A stretch of 62,399 bases of DNA from Canibacter zhuwentaonis (GTDB taxonomy: Bacteria; Actinomycetota; Actinomycetes; Actinomycetales; Microbacteriaceae). A program made the position numbers and the translations under genes. The notes under the pieces are model-generated. The model made no database searches and was not told where the DNA came from. It worked only from the letters and a program-made list of their open reading frames with translations. The DNA lies in the NCBI RefSeq assembly GCF_018531145.1, contig NZ_JAHDSZ010000011.1, forward strand, positions 1 to 62,399. The letters run 5' to 3'. Each line of letters begins with the position of its first letter. Positions within the stretch are counted from its first letter, which is position 1. Below, one piece after another: positions 17,755 through 25,445 of this stretch.

Positions 17755-17897
17755 TGGGTGTACCATGTGGGTGATAGGCACACTTCATTGTGATGTGCGT
17801 CTCGTAACTTTTAGTTGTTACCTCGCTTAACGGAAGTGGCGGGCTTAGCTGGTTGTGCTGTAGTTAATTAGATGTCGAGGATGGTGGCAGATCTCTA

Positions 17898-20108
17898 ATG
17901 AGCAGGATCTTACGTTTTATTTCAGCTGCGCTGGTGCTGTTTCTTGGTTTCGTGTTCGGGCTTATAGCTGTTTTAACGGTTGGTGATGAGTACCTGAAAG
18001 CAGCTGAAAGCTACGCCCGCACTAACGCTAAAACTGTTATTTACCTCCATCAGGTGCCTGAAGAGCTTCAATCTGACATTATCTCTGAGATGATAAAAAC
18101 AATTGATGAGAAGAAGGGTTTCATTACTCGGGCTGATGCTTTAAGAGATAATGACGGCAATGCATCGGGTCTAAAGTTTGGTTTTCATGGCGACCCCGAA
18201 GTTAATGCGTCTGCGGTACGCTTTGATTTTCTTGGAAACAGTATATTTAACAGTCAGAATATTGCTAAACTTTTGCAGGCTGAGAGTGGAGCTACATTAG
18301 GGCTTGATCGTAATATCGCTGACAGAATCATCCCGCTACCAGAAGTTTTGGGTGGTAAAAAGGTAGTTGGGGTTAAGCTTGTTGATTTGGTTAGAGACAC
18401 AGAAACCGTCAACGCAAACTATCGCATTGACGGTCTAGAGCCTCGGGATTTTGACCAGCTTGTTGATCGTATTGCGGCGCTTTTGCAGGTTAATCGAGAT
18501 AGCCTTTTGGAGCCACAAAGTGGAGGATTTGTGTATGGTACGCTGCTGATTACCATAGCGTTTGGAGCGGGGTTTGCTTCTTGGTTGGTGCTGGTGTTTT
18601 TATCGATTCTCGGCGCTTACCAGAGCATGGCAGTGCTGGGAACGCACGTGCTTTTAGGGTGGACGCGCCTAGACTATGCGCGGAAAGTTTTCGCGCCCGT
18701 TGTTGCCGTTTCTTTTTTGGGAGTTTTAGTAGCGTTCGCGTTTATGCTCTATGGTTTACAGGGGTTTTCTGTCGGAACAGAAATTATTCTGCGTGCATTG
18801 CTTGCAGCTACGCCGGTTATCGGTCTGACGCTGCTAGCAGTCGCCGCCGGAACTGTCTCGCTGTTTCTTATCAGCCCGGTTAATGCGATCCGCAACAGAG
18901 TGTCTTCAAAGGTGCTTGTGGCGAGCTTGGTTGCGCTGTATCTGGCGGCATCCGGGGCTCTTGTGGGAACAATGCGAGCCATTGATGGACCGTTAGTAAG
19001 TGTTGCGGAAATGCATGAAGTACAGCAGAGGTGGGTTCAATACTCGCACCTGAACGTTCTTTACAAAGAAAAAATAGGTGATAATGCGACTTCATTTACA
19101 GGTCAAAGATCGGATCATTCTGTTGAGTACTACAACTGGTACTCATCGATCGAGGGGCGTGACGGAGTGTTTTTAGCGCACTCTCAATTTTGTAGTGCGG
19201 AATGCTTGGAGTTTTATAGGGAAAATGGGATTTATAAACATATTCCAAACCAGCCTTTCTGGAGTGTTCTTGCTTCACCCAACTATCTTGCCGCACATGA
19301 TATTGCAGTTAGCCCTGAGCATATTAATCTTGCGCACAGCGGCGAGCGAGTCTACCTGATTCCAGATTCGTTGAGCGATGTTGACAGGAAACAGCTGGAG
19401 GCGCACCTTATTGAAGTATCTATTTCACGACTGGAAAGCCTGATTCAAAATGATTTCACGCGGGAGCAGCGCTTTTCGTTCGTAACCTACCACGCAGATA
19501 AAAACATCTTTCTGTGGAACACTGATACAAAGCTGCCTAATGCCGTGCCTGATCCGGTGCTTTTGGTTGCAACAGCGGCCAATATGATTCCTTTTGAATC
19601 AGAGAGCTTATGGGCGAGCGGTAGTTTGGAGAATAGCTACCTCAAGCTAACTTCCGAGGCGGCAGAAAAATATCTAGATGTTAGTTATCTTGCGAAATAC
19701 AATTTAGACGATAACGAACCCGTGTTTTTACCCGTGTCGCAGTTTATTGCCGGGCTTCAAAAATCGATTAGTGAAACCATACAGCTTTTCGGGGCGGCCG
19801 TGTTGCTGATTGCAGTTCTTGGAACGATTGTTATGACCTCGCTGGTTAAAATGTTTTCGATAGTTAGACGCGAGCAAATAGCGGTTAAGCGCCTAATGGG
19901 GCACTCGCTGCTTAGCGTTTTCCTGCCACCAATTCTGCTGGTTGTGTGCACAACGGTTATTTGCGCGATTGTTGCGCTGGCGCTGCGAAGCACAAGCGGA
20001 GCTCTTGTGCTCACAATTTTCGGGCTTTTCCAGTTTGCGCTGCTCATGTATCAGGCAAGGAGAGCCAGCACGCGCGGAATTGTATCCCTAATTAAGTCGA
20101 CACAGTAA
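17898..20108 (+). CDS. Bacteriocin-associated membrane protein, lactococcin-972 type (DUF1430-like)
   Basis: This 736-residue protein has one N-terminal membrane helix, an extracytoplasmic domain (35-210), three or four central helices, a second extracytoplasmic domain (about 370-610) and three C-terminal helices. The last part (IVRREQIAVKRLMGHSLLSVF) has the FtsX/MacB permease pattern. The layout fits the seven-helix bacteriocin-associated family that accompanies an ATPase in lactococcin 972 loci, where it serves export or self-immunity. The ATPase gene follows by 21 bases. A normal precursor of about 100 residues is not found on either side. Function in immunity to a foreign bacteriocin is a reasonable alternative. 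Confidence 0.75.
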   Translation: MSRILRFISAALVLFLGFVFGLIAVLTVGDEYLKAAESYARTNAKTVIYLHQVPEELQSDIISEMIKTIDEKKGFITRADALRDNDGNASGLKFGFHGDPEVNASAVRFDFLGNSIFNSQNIAKLLQAESGATLGLDRNIADRIIPLPEVLGGKKVVGVKLVDLVRDTETVNANYRIDGLEPRDFDQLVDRIAALLQVNRDSLLEPQSGGFVYGTLLITIAFGAGFASWLVLVFLSILGAYQSMAVLGTHVLLGWTRLDYARKVFAPVVAVSFLGVLVAFAFMLYGLQGFSVGTEIILRALLAATPVIGLTLLAVAAGTVSLFLISPVNAIRNRVSSKVLVASLVALYLAASGALVGTMRAIDGPLVSVAEMHEVQQRWVQYSHLNVLYKEKIGDNATSFTGQRSDHSVEYYNWYSSIEGRDGVFLAHSQFCSAECLEFYRENGIYKHIPNQPFWSVLASPNYLAAHDIAVSPEHINLAHSGERVYLIPDSLSDVDRKQLEAHLIEVSISRLESLIQNDFTREQRFSFVTYHADKNIFLWNTDTKLPNAVPDPVLLVATAANMIPFESESLWASGSLENSYLKLTSEAAEKYLDVSYLAKYNLDDNEPVFLPVSQFIAGLQKSISETIQLFGAAVLLIAVLGTIVMTSLVKMFSIVRREQIAVKRLMGHSLLSVFLPPILLVVCTTVICAIVALALRSTSGALVLTIFGLFQFALLMYQARRASTRGIVSLIKSTQ

Positions 20109-20129
20109 TCACCTAGAAACGAGAAGAAA

Positions 20130-20789
20130 ATGCCAAACATTCTTGAAGTGGAAAACCTGAGCAAAAGTTTCGGGGCGCGCCCGATAATCAACAACCTGAG
20201 CTTTTCTGTTGAGAGCGGTACGAGCATCGCGATCACCGGTCCGTCGGGGTGCGGTAAAAGCACCCTGCTGAATATGATCGGTATGCTGGAAGCCCCCAGC
20301 AGCGGATCTATCAAGCTTGACGGTAAGGTTTTGCCAAAGCCCAATTCGAGCGAGGCAACTAAGCTACGGCGACATAAAATAAACTATCTTTTTCAGTCGT
20401 TTGCGCTCATTACCGATAGCAGCGCGGTAGAAAACGCGATGCTCGGAATGCATCACACAAAGGCCACTAAAAGCGAAAAACTTGAAGCGATTAATCGTAT
20501 TTTTGAGCGCCTGGGGCTTTCGCAGGTGAGCAACGATAAAGTTTCAACGCTTTCCGGCGGGGAGCAGCAGCGCCTCGCTCTGGCTCGCTGCATTCTCAAA
20601 AACGGCGATCTTATTCTTGCGGATGAGCCTACCGGTTCGCTAGATCAGGAGCTCGCCTCTTGTGTGCTGGACGAAATGCTGAAACTCCAGCACGAACACA
20701 ATAAAACCCTGCTCGTAGTAACGCACGACCCGAAAGTTGCCGAACGCTGCGACCGCATTCTGCAACTTGTGCCTGTTGCTGAGCAATAG
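20130..20789 (+). CDS. ABC transporter ATP-binding protein, lactococcin-972 group
   Basis: This 219-residue MacB/LolD-like ATPase has Walker A GPSGCGKST (about 37-45), Q-loop LFQSFALI, signature LSGGEQQRLALARC, Walker B LILADEPTGSLD and H-loop VTHD, all intact. It pairs with the FtsX-like membrane protein just upstream and should drive that pump. The gene ends 24 bases from the convergent accessory region. Confidence 0.9.
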   Translation: MPNILEVENLSKSFGARPIINNLSFSVESGTSIAITGPSGCGKSTLLNMIGMLEAPSSGSIKLDGKVLPKPNSSEATKLRRHKINYLFQSFALITDSSAVENAMLGMHHTKATKSEKLEAINRIFERLGLSQVSNDKVSTLSGGEQQRLALARCILKNGDLILADEPTGSLDQELASCVLDEMLKLQHEHNKTLLVVTHDPKVAERCDRILQLVPVAEQ

Positions 20790-21246
20790 CCGCCTAGACC
20801 CTGCGCATATTAATTACGCGTTTTGGTCATTTTTGCGCTGATCCCTTGGGTCTGAGCTGTCTCTCTTGCTCGCATTCCAGTACACTGCGGCAGCCGTCAC
20901 AAGAGCGGATAATGCCATCACCAGCAGTGACTTAATATTATTATTTAGTTTAGAAGAGCGATGAATAGGAGCTGAAGAAAGAAGAAATTTAGGTTTATTA
21001 GTGTTGAATATACTCTTATACTTTAATAAAATCACTGTAAAGCTTCTGAGTCTTGATTGAGTGCTGACTTGTGAGGCGACAAAGCGTCTCTTACGTCCGT
21101 ATAAAAGTATTTTAATCTTGCAAACTGAAATTAGATGGTGACAAGTCGGGATACACCTTAGGTAATTTTTCATAAAACTATTTAGATACGTACAATTAAA
21201 GCCGTTTTGCTTTACGCATATCAGTGAGGGTCGTTTTGTTCGAGCA
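20790..21246. other. Gap without a confident gene
   Basis: A long minus-strand frame spans most of this A/T-rich stretch, but only its last 35 codons look protein-like, with a hydrophobic MALSALVTAAAVYW segment and no start codon near it. It may be a remnant of a small membrane protein. Confidence 0.3.
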
Positions 21247-21384
21247 TTAGTTGTGACTGTTATGCGCCTGAGTATTGCAGATGCCCCGTTCGATTGCGTC
21301 CTGAACATTGAGTAACTCTATATCGGCGACTTGAACAATCTTTTGTGAGCGCTCAATAAGCTGTTTGGATGTGTTATTTTCCAT
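21247..21384 (-). CDS. Small peptide of 45 residues, possible peptide precursor
   Basis: The peptide starts MENNTSKQLIER and ends AIERGICNTQAHNSHN. GAAGG lies five bases before the ATG. Earlier starts at 21399 and 21441 exist. An acidic helical first part followed by a short polar end with a single Cys recalls leader-plus-core precursors of modified peptides. It lies 127 bases downstream of an M50-like peptidase gene, in the same direction. No family is recognised and no modifying enzyme is visible, so this is only a candidate. Confidence 0.35.
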   Translation of the reverse strand: MENNTSKQLIERSQKIVQVADIELLNVQDAIERGICNTQAHNSHN

Positions 21385-21511
21385 TATACCTTCAGGCATT
21401 TCAGAGATGCATGATGGTTTAGTTTGATGATGCCGGATCAATTGTTTAACTTTCTTAGTACTAGAACTGGGACATCACCTAATATCACTGGTTAACATTC
21501 ACGATAGAACG

Positions 21512-22003
21512 TCAATGCTGAATGCCGAATATTAGTGCTCGTCCATCCCCAAATATAGGGAGTAAAAAGAGTAGGTGAAAAATGTACCAGCCTACCAAAT
21601 CAGAATTGGGAAATATGAAGGTAATAAGAGACCCGAATCCGACTGTTGCCAGAGAACCACTCAAAGCAGTTACAAAGATGCCGCGACCGGTGCTGCTCCC
21701 TACGCCGTATACTGAAAAACGTGCTAATTTCGCTTCTACCACAATATATTTTAGGTTATGCATAGTTGCCGAAAGGAGAGCTACATGGGCAATTTCGTGA
21801 ACAAGGATTCCTGCGATTAGACCGAAATATAGATGCTTAAGAAATGTGAGACTTAGCTCAAAGAGGAAAGGGTCATTATAGTGAATGGATAGTAGGAATA
21901 GCCCTACTGATGCCAAAGAGCACGACAAAAGAATAAGTCCGTACCCTTTGAGGAAGCCGAGAAGAACTTGCGAAATACCACGCCATAAAAATGTTCGACT
22001 CAT
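21512..22003 (-). CDS. M50-like membrane metallopeptidase
   Basis: This 163-residue protein has about four membrane segments. HEIAH (about residue 70), inside a membrane helix, is the zinc-binding HExxH of intramembrane proteases. LLPIFGDGRAL near the C-terminus fits the second metal-ligand Asp region of M50 proteins (the DG motif). Small M50 enzymes of this sort sit in peptide loci such as B. subtilis yydH, next to ABC genes, where they are thought to cleave or mature the exported peptide. The ATG overlaps the preceding small membrane protein frame by four bases. Confidence 0.65.
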   Translation of the reverse strand: MSRTFLWRGISQVLLGFLKGYGLILLSCSLASVGLFLLSIHYNDPFLFELSLTFLKHLYFGLIAGILVHEIAHVALLSATMHNLKYIVVEAKLARFSVYGVGSSTGRGIFVTALSGSLATVGFGSLITFIFPNSDLVGWYIFHLLFLLPIFGDGRALIFGIQH

Positions 22004-22323
22004 TCAGGAAGATTTGCCGTACGCTGCTCTAACAGTGCATTCCGTTGTTTTAGTGCGGATAATATGGTGAGGAATATCATCGAGAGCGCAAATATAATCA
22101 GGAATATTAGAGCCAACGCCCAAGGATTGTCGACTCCGAAACCCACCAGGATAGAACCGGTGGGCGTTTCGCGTGCGTCGAAAAACACCCCAGAAAAGTC
22201 CCACGTGATGCCCGAGTTCCTGACCTTCTGTGAACATAAGGATTATAATCGTCGCAGCAGAGAGGCGGCAGTAGCCGTGAAGGCGAGCATTATAGCGCTG
22301 AGGATTCGCTTAAACATTTGCAT
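22000..22323 (-). pseudogene. Small two-helix membrane protein broken by frameshifts
   Basis: ATG at 22323 overlaps the end of the permease gene and has AAGGAAAG upstream. Frame one gives MQMFKRILSAIMLAFTATAAS and stops at 22243. Frame two carries ATIIILMFTEGQELGHHVGLFWGV. Frame three carries FFDARETPTGSILVGFGVDNP, a membrane helix and LKQRNALLEQRTANLPE. Moving between them needs a net shift in the CTCTCT stretch near 22255 and removal of one T in the TTTTT run near 22177. Joined, they give a coherent protein of about 107 residues with two helices and an external loop. Real decay and sequencing indels are both possible. Confidence 0.5.
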
Positions 22324-23728
22324 GATATTCTTTCCTTTGTGTTGAGCTGATACCTATTACGGAATAAAACGCACATATACTGCCGATTAAAGCCCATGCC
22401 AGAATTGCATAGTTATCTGGAATCTTCCAAATTAGTGTAGTGAAGGCTATTAAGGAAACAAGCCCCAAAGCTGTAACCACTCCCACTAAGACAGAGAATG
22501 GATTATGTTTTTCTGCAGGGAAGAAAATGCTAACCGCCAGTGCTGCTATAAGAGTAACTAAGCAAATAAAAGTAGTCTTTGCCGCTTCGGAGAAGCTCAT
22601 ACCTTTTATCATACTTGCTGTTATCACCGGAATGAGGATTAGTATCTCAACTAGAATGTAGGGTGCGGCTAGATAAACATAGGACTGTAGAGAGCTTAAT
22701 TGATGCCGGTATGTTTTACGTATGGACTCGGTTGTGGACACAGCATAAACTGCTTGTAGCGATATAATTGCTAACCAGTAGGGCGGGTAGTATCCGGGGA
22801 TTCCGAGCACGATTAGTGACGCTGATACAACAAAGAACGTTGCTAAGAGGAACTCGCCACTGCGAACCACAGCCCGCAGATGAGCACCAAATAGATTAGT
22901 ATTGCCCCAGACGAGAACTTTGAAAAAGTACTTCCACCGTGAGTGTTGGTTTGGAGCTACGAGAATAATTAGCGTTAGTGCAATCAGAGTAGATACGATG
23001 AAAGCCCCGCCAGCTACAAGAGACCCGAATCGATCATATAGGAACACATAAAAACGAGAGACCCCGTAATAAGCTTGCCCCTCATAGAATGCATCAAGAA
23101 ACTTCGACGATTCATTATTCGCGTAAGCGTAGGCTCCATAGAGAAGAGCAACGAAGAGACATGGAAGCAGGAAGCTACGCCATCGCGTCATATGTAGCAG
23201 GTGCAGAACTCTATCAAAAGCCAGGTATAAAATATCCAACAGTAGGTAGAGAACAACAATTTGTGCGATGATTCCGAGTGCAATCTCAGGAAAAGTAGCT
23301 GCGCCGCCTCGGATTGCCATCGAAACCGTTAAAGGCCCTGACATTAAAGCTACACAAGACAAGACGGTTGCAGCTTCAAACACGGTATATGCAAGAATCC
23401 GCTGTTTATTCGTAACAGGAAATGTGTATGTTAGCTCGATTAATTTGTCTGCTTTCAAGAACAGAATCCGAATAACGATGAAGAACAGCAGAGTCCACAA
23501 ACCTACGGTGAGAGAAATACTTTGACTCACAAGTGCGATTGCACTAGCGTCGAGTGTCATGCCGCGGACTACAACAAATGTGAGTGCGCAGAAACCAGCG
23601 TAAGTTCCTATAGCAACGGTGAACAGTAGGGTTTTTGATAGTTTGCTTTTCATTGCGCTGTGCAAAAGCAAGCGCCGGGTGAAAAACAGGAATAAAAAGC
23701 GAACCAGTCTTAATGTGTTACCGCTCAT
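22310..23728 (-). CDS. ABC transporter permease, about twelve membrane segments
   Basis: This 472-residue, very hydrophobic protein starts with a basic cytoplasmic segment (RLVRFLFLFFTRRLLLHSAMKSK in two parts) and continues with about twelve helices. TYTFPVTNKQRI near residue 110 recalls the cytoplasmic coupling region of ABC-2-like exporters. It overlaps the end of the ATPase gene by 11 bases, so the two belong together. The sequence has no stop or shift and seems intact although its ATPase is broken. I cannot assign a named family. Export of a peptide is inferred from context. Confidence 0.75.
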   Translation of the reverse strand: MSGNTLRLVRFLFLFFTRRLLLHSAMKSKLSKTLLFTVAIGTYAGFCALTFVVVRGMTLDASAIALVSQSISLTVGLWTLLFFIVIRILFLKADKLIELTYTFPVTNKQRILAYTVFEAATVLSCVALMSGPLTVSMAIRGGAATFPEIALGIIAQIVVLYLLLDILYLAFDRVLHLLHMTRWRSFLLPCLFVALLYGAYAYANNESSKFLDAFYEGQAYYGVSRFYVFLYDRFGSLVAGGAFIVSTLIALTLIILVAPNQHSRWKYFFKVLVWGNTNLFGAHLRAVVRSGEFLLATFFVVSASLIVLGIPGYYPPYWLAIISLQAVYAVSTTESIRKTYRHQLSSLQSYVYLAAPYILVEILILIPVITASMIKGMSFSEAAKTTFICLVTLIAALAVSIFFPAEKHNPFSVLVGVVTALGLVSLIAFTTLIWKIPDNYAILAWALIGSICAFYSVIGISSTQRKEYHANV

Positions 23729-24452
23729 CCCAGTCGTTCTGCCCGCGGGTGATAAACTCTTTTACGAAGGTGTCAATAGATCCGTATTTTGACACCAGCG
23801 CGTGACGTTCTTCATGCACCAGTATTCTACCGTGGCTCATAAGCACTATGGAATCGGCGATGCGTTCCAACACTGCGAAATCGTGATTGCAGAGAAGTAT
23901 GCCGTGGTTTTCGTCTAGCAGATCAAGGAGATCAACTTCAAGGTTATAAAGAGCTTCGATATCGATTCCGTTCGGGGTTTCATCGATCATAGTAAGCGGA
24001 CGCGATACCATCAGAGCGGCTATGAGCTGAACCTTTTTTCGCATGCCGTGCGAATAATCCTCGATTAGGTCATCCTAGCGATGCTCCATCTGGTAGCGAC
24101 TAAACAGTCGTTCCAGCTCGGCAATATTGCAGTCTAGCCGGTACATTTTATGAATGAACTGCAGGTATTCTAGACCCGTTAAGAACTCTGGTAAATAATC
24201 GTTCGAAGCTAATAGAATTGAACTCTGTTTTGCTTGTTTTGTGTTGTTCGGAGCGTCGCAGATACGTATCTCCCCAGTCTGAGATTTGAGAAGATCACCG
24301 GCAACCCGCATGAGTGTGGATTTCCCGGACACGTTGGGACCGATTAGACTGGTGATCTTCCCAAACGGCACTGAGAGCGAAAGATTTTTAATGACGCTGT
24401 GATTTCGTGCGTAGCTAAAAGATAAATTTCGTACGCTTAATGCTTCCACCAT
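23718..24452 (-). pseudogene. ABC transporter ATPase interrupted by in-frame TAG
   Basis: The N-terminal half has Walker A GPNVSGKST, where the usual second Gly is Val. It stops at TAG (24077-24075) after RYQMEHR. The same frame resumes DDLIEDYSHGMRKKVQL, with the signature YSHGM, a Walker B region TMIDETPNGID (normally DEPTNGLD) and H-loop CNHD. With the stop replaced the protein would be 244 residues, normal for this family. The stop plus altered Walker A and D-loop residues suggest a gene that has lost selection. The promoter at 24530-24558 is still good. Confidence 0.8.
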
Positions 24453-24529
24453 TTTTATCCCCGATTGTGGAGTCGGAATCCTTTACTTTATCCATCGAGC
24501 GTATGCGCAAGACCACCACGCTGAGGTAA

Positions 24530-24558
24530 AGATTAGCGTAACCGCCTTTGAAAGTCAA
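24530..24558 (-). promoter_or_regulatory. Promoter of the ABC-M50 cassette
   Basis: Minus-strand TTGACT (24558-24553), 17-base spacer, TAATCT (24535-24530), 78 bases before the ATPase ATG. Confidence 0.6.
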
Positions 24559-24651
24559 TAAATTGAAGAGATTATTTTAAGCGATCTCTAACCCCGACAA
24601 CCGTAATTGAAATATTGCTCGAGAAGTTTGAATCCTTCAAGATCCGTGATT

Positions 24652-24867
24652 TTATTTGCTGTTCCTTTTGGGTGGTTTGCGTCGTTCGATTAGGTTTGAA
24701 ATGTAAACGGTGATAGTGGCACCAAAAACGATATATAGAAATTCACCAATTGAGCTTATAACTCAAATGTTTGTGATCCAGCCGAAGAACGTTGCTAGAC
24801 CAGCCGAAATAATTGCCGCAGATAAAATAAGAATGAGTTCTTTTAAAGATTTCACGGGATTCACCAT
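24652..24867 (-). pseudogene. Small two-helix membrane protein with in-frame TGA
   Basis: ATG at 24867 gives MVNPVKSLKELILILSAAII and a first membrane helix ending GWITNI, then TGA (24765-24763). The frame goes on as VISSIGEFLYIVFGATITVY, a second helix, and a basic end IERRKPPKRNSK with TAA at 24652-24654. The total of 71 codons reads as one two-helix protein. It overlaps a 28-codon frame upstream (ATG GTGA), implying coupled translation. No family is recognised. Its place next to a small peptide frame would suit an immunity protein (inference). Confidence 0.55.
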
Positions 24868-24947
24868 TCATTGCGGCAATGGATTGCAGACGCGATTGCT
24901 AAACCTACAGCGTTGAACTTCCAGCCTAAGTTTATCGATTTACTCAT
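24861..24947 (-). CDS. 28-residue peptide frame at the head of the cassette
   Basis: The frame starts MSKSINLGWKFNAVGLA and ends IASAIHCRNEW. The middle is hydrophobic with small residues, flanked by charged ends, and there is one Cys and one His near the end. Its TGA lies within seven bases of the next gene's ATG. AGGAA sits very close to the ATG, so the ribosome site is poor. It could be a small bacteriocin-like or signal peptide, or chance. Confidence 0.35.
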   Translation of the reverse strand: MSKSINLGWKFNAVGLAIASAIHCRNEW

Positions 24948-25263
24948 TTCCTGCTCTTTTATGCAGTATCCTAATACTCAAGTTGAAGTCGGTGGATATT
25001 CTTGATTGTACATTTTATTCACTCTTCTGGCAAGTGCTGTGATATACCCGCCGCTGGGCTTGTGGGAAATTGTTTGGCAGATTTGGAGTATGGTTTAATC
25101 GTTGAAGAAAGAGTGTCAAGGATAATTTGCTCTCACGTTTGCCGAGATGGCAATATTAAGTAGATTTTTGTAGCGGAGTGCCGAGTTTTCACCCCTCTTG
25201 TTTTTTAGCGAAGCCCGGGCGAGCTAGTGTATATATAATGCCAAAGTTTAATTATCAAACCTG
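24948..25263. other. Gap between the cassette and tRNA-Thr
   Basis: No gene seen. On the minus strand TTGACA (25119-25114) could be a -35 element for the peptide frame, but no good -10 follows at the right distance. Composition is A/T-rich compared with the flanks. Confidence 0.4.
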
Positions 25264-25336
25264 AGCCACCTGCGGGACTCGAACCCGCAACCTTCGCTTT
25301 ACAAGAGCACTGCGCTACCAATTGCGCCAAGGTGGC
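25264..25336 (-). tRNA. tRNA-Thr (anticodon TGT)
   Basis: It folds into a complete cloverleaf of 73 bases: acceptor GCCACCT/AGGTGGC, D stem GCGC/GCGC with loop AATTGGTA, anticodon loop CTTGTAA (anticodon TGT), T stem GCGGG/CCCGC with TTCGAGT, and discriminator T. CCA is not encoded. The outermost anticodon-stem pair (27-43) is a G-A mismatch. It reads codon ACA, which is very common in the left-end surface-protein genes. Confidence 0.95.
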
Positions 25337-25375
25337 AAGCTGTTTTAACAGCGTTTACAATTTTATCTTAAAACC

Positions 25376-25417
25376 GCGGTGCTCGCAAAACCTAAACTAC
25401 AGTTTTGCGAGCACCGC
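25376..25417 (-). terminator. Strong terminator after the DsbA-like gene
   Basis: GCGGTGCTCGCAAAAC (25376-25391) pairs perfectly with GTTTTGCGAGCACCGC (25402-25417), 16 pairs with a ten-base loop, followed in the minus direction by GGTTTTAAGATAAAATT. Confidence 0.9.
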
Positions 25418-25445
25418 AGACTATAGTCAGCCGGTGAGCTGGGCT

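Noticed and set aside
17632-17897. Lactococcin 972 precursor upstream of the ABC pair
   Set aside because: No open frame of useful length with a signal peptide exists in any frame in this gap.
20814-21308. 164-residue minus-strand frame downstream of the ABC pair
   Set aside because: Most of it reads like non-coding sequence. Only a short hydrophobic end looks protein-like and lacks a nearby start, so I describe the stretch as a gap.
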